Origin: Corylus avellana
Taxonomy: Eukaryota; Streptophyta; Magnoliopsida; Fagales; Betulaceae
Length of the DNA stretch: 64,000 nucleotides
Direction: 5' to 3'
NCBI RefSeq assembly: GCF_901000735.1
Contig: NC_081542.1
Location: forward strand, 22,769,093 to 22,833,092
Both the position numbers and the translations under genes were made by a program. This document shows positions 27,001-35,793 of this stretch, one piece after another; position 1 is the first letter of the stretch; each line of letters begins with the position of its first letter. The notes below the pieces were generated by a model, which saw only the letters and a list, made by a program, of their open reading frames with translations, searched no databases and was not told the origin of the DNA.

Positions 27001-30000
27001 TTTAGGCATTCGAATGTGGATCAAAAAACGAGGCAAGATATCAAGGGAAAAAGGTAATCAGCAGGCACTCATTTTGATGTACAAATTAGATAGGATAATT
27101 TTTTATCTTCTCCAACTATTCACCAAGTTGAAACAATGTATAGCAATTTCCCAAGGGCTTTATATACTATTGCAGTCTGCATGTTATATTACTTCGGATT
27201 TTAACCTTAACCTTGATGAAAAATCAACAGTCCAAAGTACACCATGAAAGCAATTATACTGTTGCTGGATTGCAGAGCATAAGAATCTGTCTTCATGATA
27301 GCTTTTTGGGGCTTTTTCGGTACTGCTATTGGAGTCAGTTTCAATCATAATTATAAATGATATGACCAAATCATACAGAAATATGAGATCACTGCTTTTT
27401 CATGAAGTCTAAATGAAGCCAGATTTACAAGAGAGATGGATGACTTGAGGTCACTGAGTTGAGTATTTATGTCTAAGAAGGACCCATATTTTTTTTTTAA
27501 AAAAAAAAAAATGTGAGCGATAAAAGATTATGGATTTTAATTAACTATCTTTTTAAAATGTCATCTAAAAGATCTCACCAAAATTGTTGAAAAGAACAAA
27601 AAGGCAAATCTCTTACTAATAGGCACCAATGAAGTTCCTCTGTTTCAAATTTTGTTTTTTTGATTCCCAATACACCTGTAATTGGGAAACAGAGAGAAAC
27701 CCTAAATCTTGTAAAAACTTGGGTTTATGTGGCTGACCAACTGCGGTATGGTACTTCCTCACTGCGTTTGTTTGGTTACATTCTATCTAGCATCTTCTAA
27801 GTAGCCAATAGACACAACAATACTGGTTAAAAAATTAATCATATCATTTATAAGATGCAATGTGACATCTACTTATCAAAAAAAAAAAAAAAAAGATGCA
27901 ATGTGACATCTTAGCCTCACCTTTTCATTCCTTTTGACAGAACTGAGAGGATTAGATCTGCAAACTGGTTTTTTCACCTATAGGCAAATCAAAGCAGCCA
28001 CTAACAACTTCGATGCTGCAAATAAGATTGGAGAAGGTGGTTTTGGATCTGTATACAAGGTATCCCACAACATCATCTTCCTTCAATTTTGGGATATCTA
28101 TTTGCTTGTTCTTACTTATCTATTATACCAAGAGGTGTCTAATTCAATAATGAATCCATACCTGAAGATGTATATTTTCCTATTTCTGATGCAGGGTGTA
28201 CTGTTAGATGATACTATAATTGCAGTTAAGAAACTTTCTTCAAAATCAAAACAAGGAAATCGTGAATTTGTGAATGAAATAGGAATGATATCTGCTTTAC
28301 AACACCCAAATGTTGTTAGATTGTATGGATGTTGTGTTGAAGGAAATCAACTATTCTTGGTTTATGAATACATGGAAAACAATAGCCTGGCACGTGCTTT
28401 GTTTGGTAAGCCTGAGGTTTTCACTTTAGTATTTTATTACGAACTTTATACTGAGAATGGCATATATTAAGAACTAAGTTGATGAGTTCTGCATTGGACA
28501 ATCTACAAAATATGTAGGTCCAGAGGAATACCACTTAGACTTGGATTGGCCTTCAAGGCAGAAAATATGTGTTGGCATAGCAAGAGGTTTGGCTTTCTTG
28601 CATGAAGAATCAACACTAAGAATTGTTCATAGAGACATCAAAACTACGAATGTGCTATTGGATAGGGACCTTAACCCAAAGATTTCTGACTTTGGTTTGG
28701 CCAAGCTTGATGAAGAGGAAAACACCCACATCAGCACACGAGTTGCTGGAACAATGTGAGCTACCTTTTTCCCTCTTTTCTTCAATATGGAGTCTTTTTG
28801 TGATTCTATTCTTTTATTTCATTTGCCTCCCAAGTTATTGACCAAGAGAGAAAATGGAACAAATATTGATTGGTCTCTATGACTCTATGAGATGCTGCCC
28901 TGAAAGTAAACCTGAACATGGAAGCATTCAAATTCTCTGCATATCGGAAAAGTTTGCATATGGAATATGATATAGACTTCCTGGATTAAGTGTTTGGTAG
29001 GATTTTTATATGTCAGCTGTTCGCATTTGCAACACAGCCATGCTTACAGAGAAACTCGTAGTTACATCAATTATCAACCAGTTTCAAGCGTTGAAAACGT
29101 CTAAACATGAAACGTGCTATTAATTTTCTATAGTTATTGTATGCCCCAATACTTGATGCATTAGAGAATCAGTTCAATTTAATTTCCTGGTAAAATAAAA
29201 TTGCATGGTGCAAAAAAGCCACACACAAAAAAGGCGAAAAATATGTTTATTTAACCTCTAAAATAAATGCTACCCCTAAACGATGACACCCTTTAAAATT
29301 AAGAAATAAACAATATTGAGAAATTTGTGCTCAATTATTCTATCATCTTTCACTCTCAAAAACCAATTATATATATATATGACTATATGAGTCTCTCAAA
29401 AACCTAGATTTCCAAAGGGAAAAAATAAATTATTGAGATCTTGTGGAATCTAAGACTGCTCCCCCATTAAACTTAAGCTCAATGACCAAACACATTGTGT
29501 GGCTAATGCTATATGATTACATCAGTTCTCCACTTGCAATGTGAAAAGGTAATGACGTATTCTTCTTCCCCATTGACAAAAATTTTCCGTATCTTTAACA
29601 GAATGAAATTCCCACTCAACCCTAGTAGCCTTATTAATTGCATGATTGCATTCTGAATGCAAATGAAATATGATTTGGTACCTAAGTTTCTCTTGATTCT
29701 TAAGTACTTCGTTGGATATGAAAGATCAGAGCTTTATACGAGTGATCTTTATTTATTTATTTTATTTCTATTTTTTGATATTTCATACTAGTAATATAAG
29801 TCATAATATAATCTTCATTTGCAGAGGATATATGGCACCAGAATATGCATTATGGGGTTACTTAACCTATAAAGCTGATGTCTATGGTTTTGGGATTGTT
29901 GCACTGGAAATTGTTACGGGGAAGAGCATCATGAAATATCGACCAAAAGAGAATTGTGTATGCCTTGTTGATTGGGTAAGATTGATCTTTTTATTTTAAT

Positions 30001-30643
30001 ATATGCTACTATAAATAACGTTTGGAGGCGGAGGCCTGGCAGCTTCTTTGTCCCTTTCCATTCAATTTGGTCATCTTGATCTGTTACTCTAGCCTCAAGC
30101 AGCAAAATAAACTAACATATGTTGGAATTGTTTGATTCGTTCACTTCACACTTGAGTTCAGCATATTGACATGTATATTATTTTCTATGTGCGTATGGCT
30201 GCTATTCTCTTGTGTTGATTTGCTGCTTTTTATTTCCGTTCCCTTTTCTATGCTTATTATAGGCGCTTGTTCTACAAAGAAAGGGTAATCTAATGGAGCT
30301 GGTGGATCCAAAGTTGGGTTCCGGGTTAAAAAAGGAGGAAGCTATTAGAATGATCAAAGTAGCTCTCTTATGCACTAATGCATCACCAGCATTTAGACCC
30401 ACCATGTCCGCAATAGTAAGCATGCTCGAAGGCCAAACCATTGTTGATGAAGTCACCATGGATCCGAATATATATGGCGATGAATTGGGGTTTAGTGCCT
30501 TAAAAGACCGGTTTGAACTCCAACCAGCACCATTGAGCACAAGTGGATCAGAGAGCCTCATGCATTCATCAGATATGACTTGGGCTGGATCTTCTTCTAC
30601 ATCTGTCCAGGATCTCTATCGAGTTAATCTTGATTCTCAATAA
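14852..30643 (+). CDS. LRR-malectin receptor-like serine/threonine kinase, copy 2 (apparently intact)
   Basis: A single-pass plasma-membrane receptor kinase that should sense an unknown ligand outside and phosphorylate inside. Exons: 14852-14954, 16255-16432, 16786-16857, 16946-17014, 17092-17163, 17269-17340, 17475-17546, 17655-17726, 17837-17908, 18033-18104, 18195-18266, 19059-19127, 19439-19504, 19917-19982, 20089-20124, 25729-25772, 25947-26323, 26389-26584, 26925-27053, 27941-28059, 28195-28405, 28518-28755, 29825-29975, 30263-30643. They total 3009 nt, phases agree, and the frame is open for 1002 residues. Domains: signal peptide (1-25), LRRs encoded mostly one per 66-72-nt exon (about 95-390), malectin (about 403-590), transmembrane (about 603-625), kinase with [19 protein letters not shown] and DFG, so an RD kinase. 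The start is the first ATG before the hydrophobic leader. AATAAA is at 30699. The family resembles LRR-VIII-2 (At1g53430-like). Intron 15 holds transposons and two gaps. Confidence 0.88.
20174..20273. other. Assembly gap (100 N) in RLK intron 15
   Basis: Placeholder gap 49 bp after the exon 15 donor. The internal part and 5' LTR of the gypsy element to its right may lie here. Confidence 0.95.
20274..21752 (+). mobile_element. Gypsy element 3' end and 3' LTR inside RLK intron 15
   Basis: After a short internal remnant comes the polypurine region TAATAAGGAGGGAAGAT, then an LTR starting TGTAGCACCCCAG at 20450 and ending GGATGTTACA at 21752 (1303 bp). The same purine region and LTR start (TGTAGTGCCCCAG) occur on the minus strand at 63086-63115, so the two are one family. 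The upstream motif TTCGAGGACGAAATTC, near the pol end of many plant gypsy elements, is present at 20417. A C/T-rich block at 20830-21080 and a (GA)n run near 21200 lie within the LTR. The element is 5' truncated or continues into the gap. Confidence 0.8.
21753..24949 (+). mobile_element. L1-type LINE fragment in RLK intron 15 (defective)
   Basis: ORF1 3' part at about 21870-22710 is interrupted by a gap. ORF2 starts at 22734: an APE-type endonuclease ([18 protein letters not shown]) to 23795, then reverse transcriptase at 23792-24985 ([16 protein letters not shown]). The halves are split by a one-base deletion near 23763. The endonuclease GDFN motif reads GGSFN, so its catalytic Asp is lost. 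The element stops near 24949, shortly after the reverse transcriptase core; the thumb, zf-RVT and RNase H-like regions and the poly(A) tail are missing. Losing the 3' end is unlike normal LINE 5' truncation and points to a later deletion. Confidence 0.85.
22557..22656. other. Assembly gap (100 N) in LINE ORF1
   Basis: Placeholder gap inside the LINE, between the end of the readable ORF1 and the ORF2 start. Confidence 0.95.
24950..25728 (+). other. Remaining part of RLK intron 15
   Basis: AT-rich sequence between the broken LINE and exon 16 at 25729. No gene or clear repeat was seen. Confidence 0.5.
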
Positions 30644-31270
30644 TTTCAGCATACTATTGCTCCCAGCCATGTTAAATGCTTTTTTTTTCCTTCTAATTAA
30701 TAAAGCAAGATTTGCTATAAACTGATGAAAAAAGTAGTTGTACAGTCTCTCTTTCCCATGCTAGGAAAGAGTACGTACCTTTGTTGTTGTTTTTTTTCCA
30801 TTGTTGAATTATGAATAAAATAATATGTAGTAACATGACGGGATATAAATTCACCTTTTGATCATTAAATTCATTACACTATGAGAGCTAAACACAATAG
30901 TGCATCATATATCTTATGGATATACCCTTTAGTTGTCTTTGCTCATCGTGTTCGAGAAAAGTTGTGCTTTTTGACTGCATTTACATATAAAAATTTGATG
31001 TCTTTCATTTCCTTTTTCTATTGACCACTAATGGTCTTGTTTGGTTTTCTCAACTGACTAGTGATGGTTGTGCAGCAAACCCTTTCGGGTTTTGTTCCTT
31101 TTTGGAACTTTGCCTTTTAATACGGTCTCTTTTGGCAGTTTCAGTTTGTTTGATGGGACGAGTCATCTATTTGACCCATTTCCAACGGCTTTTAGGAAGG
31201 CTTTCGCCTTTTTTTTTTTTCTTATAATTCCCCTTTCCTTTTCCCAACATTCAGTGGCGAAGCCACGTTG
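30644..31270 (+). other. 3' flank of RLK copy 2, duplicated at 57.45-58.06 kb
   Basis: Contains the likely polyadenylation signal AATAAA (30699). From 30685 to about 31269 it is nearly the same as 57450-58056 in the same orientation, ending at CAGTGG-GAGCCACGTTG in both. A short frame of about 70 codons at 31021 exists in both copies but shows no coding signature, so I do not call it a gene. Confidence 0.75.
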
Positions 31271-31420
31271 ATCATTGCATCCGACCGGCCTTGGTGTTTT
31301 TCGGCGAGAACTAATCCCAAGATCAATGTATCCGACCAGCCTTGGATTCTCTGGCGAGAACCGATCAAGTGATCGTTGCATCCGACCGGCCTTGGTGTTT
31401 TTCGGCGAGAACCGATCAAA
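31270..31420 (+). repeat. Three tandem copies of a 51-bp unit
   Basis: Units begin at 31270, 31321 and 31371, each with GCATCCGACCGGCCTTGG or a close variant followed by GGCGAGAAC. A partial fourth unit follows. The array sits just upstream of a copia purine tract and may be a copia 3' untranslated repeat. Confidence 0.8.
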
Positions 31421-31496
31421 TGGTTGTTCAAGTTACCAACGAGTTTTCGACCGGCATTGAAGTTTTATTTAATTAACTTGTGTGGTCCAAGCTGTT

Positions 31497-31766
31497 CCAG
31501 CTTGAGGGGGAGTGTTAGAATATGTTTTCTAGTTGTTTTTCGTTTGCTTGTATCTTCCAAACTGGATTCATATGATGTATATGCTCCAGCTTGAGGGGGA
31601 GTGTTAGAAGAGTTAGGGTTTGAGTCATTAGGGTTTTGGGGGTATTTTAGTCTTTATGGTATTTCCCTAATCCTATATAATAGGATGCTTGTATTAGGTT
31701 AACATAAGTTGAATAATATAATAGCCTCCGCCTTTTGTGTCTAAACCGTTCATACAAACGATAACA
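31497..31766 (+). mobile_element. Copia 3' end: duplicated purine tract and short LTR
   Basis: CCAGCTTGAGGGGGAGTG followed by TTAGAA occurs at 31497 and again at 31586, the classic copia purine tract plus LTR start. The second copy leads into an LTR-like 165 bp, TGTTAGAAGAG (31602) to ACGATAACA (31766), with a TATA-like CCTATATAATAGG. Most of the element is missing upstream. Confidence 0.65.
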
Positions 31767-31786
31767 GCATCTACTACCACGGTATA

Positions 31787-32065
31787 TGTTAGAATATTAA
31801 TAAAATGATTAAATTTACCATTTCCTATTAGCTTAAGCTTTTGGGATGAGTAATGATTTAACATGGTATCAGAGCCAAAGTCTTAAGTTCAAACCCTCGC
31901 TCTACAATTTATCCCAATTTCAGTTAAATATTTTATGCGTTGGGCCTCACTTATTGAGGGGAAGTTTGAGCTCACACGTGGAGAAGAATATTAGAATATT
32001 AACTAAATGATTAAATTCTTCATTTCTTATTAGCTTAAGCATTTTGGATGAATGGCGATTTAACA
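31787..32065 (+). mobile_element. Complete TRIM retrotransposon (279 bp)
   Basis: Two 77-bp terminal repeats, 31787-31863 (TGTTAGAATATTAA to GATTTAACA) and 31989-32065, flank a 125-bp core. Directly after the first repeat is TGGTATCAGAGCC (31864-31876), the initiator-Met-tRNA primer-binding site. A purine stretch GGAGAAGAA precedes the second repeat. Flanks are GTATA and TTATA, a 5-bp duplication with one mismatch. There is no coding capacity, as expected for a TRIM, which relies on proteins from other LTR elements. Confidence 0.9.
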
Positions 32066-32842
32066 TTATATAAGCAAAGATGCCAAAGAAAAGGTGAGTA
32101 AAAATTCAATACATAAGGGTACAAATCTGATCTTACAAGTCCTGAAAAACAAAACTCACAAAATTGACACCATAAGTAACAAAATGAGAAACCAATGAGT
32201 GGATCTGTAAATCAATACAGCAAAACATGTGGAGCAACATCACTCAACGAGAAGCCAAAGACTTCACCTACAAAGACTGATATGGTTGAAGTTGAAAGCT
32301 GTGAAAGGACAAGGCAGACCAAAACAGATACGGATTGAGATGGTCTAGGAAAACTCAATGGACCGGCCATGTGTTTGATATGACCATAGAGAGATGATGG
32401 AAAAACAAGATTTGTGTATCCAACCCCAAATTATTAGGAAAATATTTAGAGACGTATCAAGCTAACAAACAAAAAGGAAACAAACGTATCGATCTTTTTT
32501 TTTAAAAAAAAAAGGAATTTAATTTAAAACACACACACACAAAAAAAAGGAAAAAAAAAAAGGGTGAAGCAAGCAGGACTATTAATTATTCAGTTACTTA
32601 CCAAAAAATATTAATGATTCAGTTAACCAGTGTCATTGTTATTGTATTTGATTTTTTATTTCCCTTTTATTTTAATAAGAATTTTATTATATTTGAAGCA
32701 ATCACAAAACTTTCATATCTTACAAAGAAATACAGACTACACTATAAACCAGAGACACACATGCTACACTTCAAACCTTCCCACAAGTTTGCAAAACACA
32801 TGCTGCATTACAAACCTTCCTGACAACATTGGATTTAATTAC
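32066..32842. other. Intergenic sequence, possible trace of a LINE
   Basis: Mostly AT-rich. Near 32300-32370 a plus-strand reading gives a GRPKQIRIEM-like phrase, resembling the GRPKKTW region of plant non-LTR elements, but it is too short and broken to classify. No gene was found. Confidence 0.3.
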
Positions 32843-34292
32843 CTTCCACTGTAGAGTTCTCATCTGAAGATTGCCCATGTTCATCAGACAAGTAAAGGAA
32901 AACGGAATTGTTCACTAGATTACCCAAGGCAACTAAAATTCCAAGACAAAATTGTGCAAGCAGATAGAACCCAGGTATTGGATAATGCCACAACCCAACC
33001 ATCTCCCAAATTTCCATGTCCTGTATATGCATTCCAGCAATAACTTTACTATTTGATACTAACATAGAATAATAAACAGAAAAAATTCATTCCAAAAGAG
33101 AGGACTACCTTTCCAAGTTTCCGATTCAAGAAAGCGAATGCTACATTGAAAATGTATGTGCTAACAGCCCACAAGAGAATGAAGACAAGAAGCAGCCCAT
33201 TCAACCGGTGCAAACGGAATAAGGAGGGGAAGCCATATACGATGTAGCCAACATATGCAAGTAATCCAAATGCACATAAACTGGCAAAATGGAAACTCCA
33301 GAAGGAAAGAGCAAACAAGGAGACCTGCCGAAATTACCACAGCAAGTTTATATATAAACCATTTGATATAACTAGATGCAAATGCCTGTAGAACTTAATA
33401 AGCTGACCATGCACCTTGAAGTGAGAGCATAAACAATGAAAGAAAGTTATGTACTTCCCCACCTATTAGTATAGATGGTAGCGGTTGGGTGCTGGCAGCT
33501 TTGGGTCCAAAACATTTTTTTATTGGTAAGTTACATAAACACTCGGTGGGTTTTGAACTAACAACCTCATGCTCCACCCTGTTTTTACAGCTGGAGGAGG
33601 CACTGATAGCTAGAGCTTATTGGCAGCTTTGGGCCCAAAACAGTACAGTACTCATCCCATTCAATAGGAAGCGACCAAATACAGACCCACGAGGATTCAG
33701 ATTCAAGTAATTAAAGCATTTAAAGAAAATAATATCAACACAAAATCATAAAAATAATTGTGAAACAAGAAACCAATTCGATTCAGGAGAATGCATTCCC
33801 GAGAAAACGTTTGTAAATATTTTCTCTTCATTGCATAAGCAGACTTTTTTGTCTCTCCCTACATACAGATGTCTACATTGTGTTTGTAACTACAACTATT
33901 TCTACTATGAGAAATAGTAGCATATTCATGTCCTGCTTATTAGATAGAGAAGGTAAAACTAAAAGCTGACTAGCACAAGTGGAATATCTACATTGTGTTT
34001 CAAACTAAAGACATAGCAAATACCTAAGCGTCGGCTTCCTGGAACAGGCCTCACAACTGCATTATTATTTATTCAAAACTAATTGCATGTATGGATAAAG
34101 TCAGCATCTAGTGCCATGCTCATTAGGCATCATAAATTTCATCTAGTTAGGAGAAACAAAGACTAGTTTAGAAAGCAGTTCACTTCACATTGTTCACGAA
34201 TATATACCGGGAAACCATACGTGAAAAAGTTGATACTAAATGTCCGGAACACTGCTCCCCTCAATAAAACATTGGTATGCTTTACACCAGAT
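32843..34292 (-). pseudogene. Three exons of a Piezo-type mechanosensitive channel (gene fragment)
   Basis: Piezo proteins are very large plasma- or vacuolar-membrane cation channels opened by stretch. On the minus strand three exons have proper borders: 34292-34208 (with TNVLLRGAVFRTFSINFFTY), 33324-33109 (with SFHFASLCAFGLLAYVGY and LFRLHRLNGLLLVFILLW) and 33020-32843 (with EIWEMVGLWHYPIP and LGILVALGNLVNNSVFLYLS). Phases agree: 85, 216 and 178 nt. The sequence is strongly hydrophobic and matches the N-terminal part of plant Piezo homologues as I recall them. A full Piezo has over 2000 residues; this piece covers about 160. No flanking Piezo exons were found on either side, so it is probably a copied or relic fragment, although a gap lies upstream at 34945. 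Confidence 0.7.
33493..33642 (-). mobile_element. SINE-like insertion with 22-bp target duplication
   Basis: Direct repeats TGGCAGCTTTGGGTCCAAAA plus CA (33493-33514) and the same with one mismatch (33621-33642) flank a 106-bp insert. On the minus strand the insert ends in a run of seven A (T run at 33515-33521) and contains GTTCAAAAC (near 33550), which fits the pol III B-box GWTCRANNC. An A-box-like TAGCTATCAGTG lies upstream near 33605-33616. Long variable target duplications and an A-tail are marks of LINE-driven retroposition. It sits in an intron of the Piezo fragment. Confidence 0.55.
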
Positions 34293-34944
34293 CTGCACAT
34301 TATTGAAACAATCATGTAAGCTTGAAAGCATCAGATCCTTGAATGCAATTAAGATATTCCCCAACAGAGAGTAACAGAAGAAGGCCCTCATTCAGCAAAC
34401 TGACATTGAATCTAAAAAAAAAAAAAACTTTTCAACATGATAAATGATGGAAATGCAATACATCAGCACAAATAAGAAGGAAAAAAAAAATCTTGTTAGA
34501 AAAACAAAATGATCCAGATATATAGCAGTAAGTTTCCATCTATGGAACAAGTTCTTTCAACGTTTGGCACAAACTTTACAAAGCATTGGTTGGTCTTAGG
34601 TATCCAATACTATATCTATGAATATTAGATCTATAGACCTCATGAAGAACGGATTTGAACTTTTAAATAGTAAAGCTAGTCAAATTCTTATTTATGCACC
34701 AGGAAAGCTTTCTCATTAATGCAAAATTTGAGAAACAATTAACATAAAATTGAGAAGGCTAATTAAGTTTCCCTGAATTATCTATGCAGCACTTGATCAA
34801 CATTGAGGGAACTGGAAAAGAGGTGACCTGATCGATTTCATGGACTTCTTTTGCAATCTCTCATCAATGAAACTCTTACAACTTTTTTTTTTTTTTTATG
34901 AATAAGCATTTTTTCGATTACCAATTACAAACAACCAGCATAAC
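34293..34944. other. Non-coding sequence before the gap
   Basis: AT-rich, with poly-A tracts near 34410 and 34480. No further Piezo exon could be recognised on the minus strand. Confidence 0.45.
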
Positions 34945-35044
34945 NNNNNNNNNNNNNNNNNNNNNNNNNNNNNNNNNNNNNNNNNNNNNNNNNNNNNNNN
35001 NNNNNNNNNNNNNNNNNNNNNNNNNNNNNNNNNNNNNNNNNNNN
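34945..35044. other. Assembly gap (100 N) at the outer end of inverted arm A
   Basis: Placeholder gap that cuts the gag fragment of arm A. The corresponding arm B gag continues past this point. Confidence 0.95.
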
Positions 35045-35193
35045 AAGTGATAAGATGCCAACGGCAACTTCTCCCCTTCTTCTGACTGTTGGTAATCAAA
35101 AAATTGCTCTACCCTGCAAATCCAACTTGTAGGATCTTCTGTTCCGTTATATTTAGGGAAATCTAGTTTGGCCAACTTTGTAGAGAAAGACAT
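35045..35193 (-). pseudogene. Gypsy gag fragment (arm A)
   Basis: The frame starts at 35193 and reads through a KLDFPKYNGTEDPTSWI-type gag start into the gap. The same frame in arm B starts at 49239. It lies about 600 bp downstream of the cystatin-like gene. Confidence 0.75.
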
Positions 35194-35793
35194 GTAAAAA
35201 TTGAATAAAAGAATTTGTAGAGAAAGACATTGTAAAAATAGACATTTTTCTTTTTGTTTTGTGACGTGTGGAGACGAATTAGAAATTGGAATGTTCTAAA
35301 ACTTTTACCTTTCAATTTTGTTTGTAATACAACATCTGACACATGTTTACCGAATCACTCTAAAAAAATGCCATAATATTGCAACATGTGCTGTGAACAT
35401 TTTTTTTTAAATAAAAAAAAAGAATAAACCATTTTTTAAGGCATAATTTTTTAACCGATTTTTTAAGAGTGAACCGATCATTAAATTAGCTTAATTAAAG
35501 GCATTTTAATTATATTTCAATAATTTTCCTTATATGTGATTTGAACCGGTTTTTCAATAGTGAACTGTCATTAAATTAGCTTAATTAAAAGCATTGAATT
35601 ATATTTCAATAATTTTCCTTACGTGCGATTCCATTAAATTTGCAACATTTAAAGCACAATATTAAGTATTATTAAAAATTCACACAAAAAAAGCATTAGT
35701 GCAACAATTCTTCTGTTTATGATTAGGTAATATCACATTTCCTTTTTAATAGCAAAGACCAGTACTAATATTCTTCTGTTTAGGCTTGGATAA
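35194..35793 (-). other. AT-rich 3' flank of the cystatin-like gene with a 2-copy tandem repeat
   Basis: A unit of about 104 bp containing ATTAAATTAGCTTAATTAAA and ATTTCAATAATTTTCCTTA occurs twice (about 35474-35625). The same arrangement is present in arm B at about 48795-48960, so it predates the duplication. Confidence 0.6.

Noticed and set aside
31021..31271. Frames of about 70 codons repeated at 57798-58105
   Set aside because: Part of a duplicated 3' flank, with low-complexity Phe-rich ends; no sign of selection.
31864..31876. tRNA-like match TGGTATCAGAGCC
   Set aside because: A primer-binding site complementary to tRNA-Met in a TRIM, not a tRNA gene; no cloverleaf was seen.
34820..34870. 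Possible short exon EIAKEVHEIDQ on the minus strand
   Set aside because: No clear acceptor and a weak donor; too short to assign to Piezo or any other gene.
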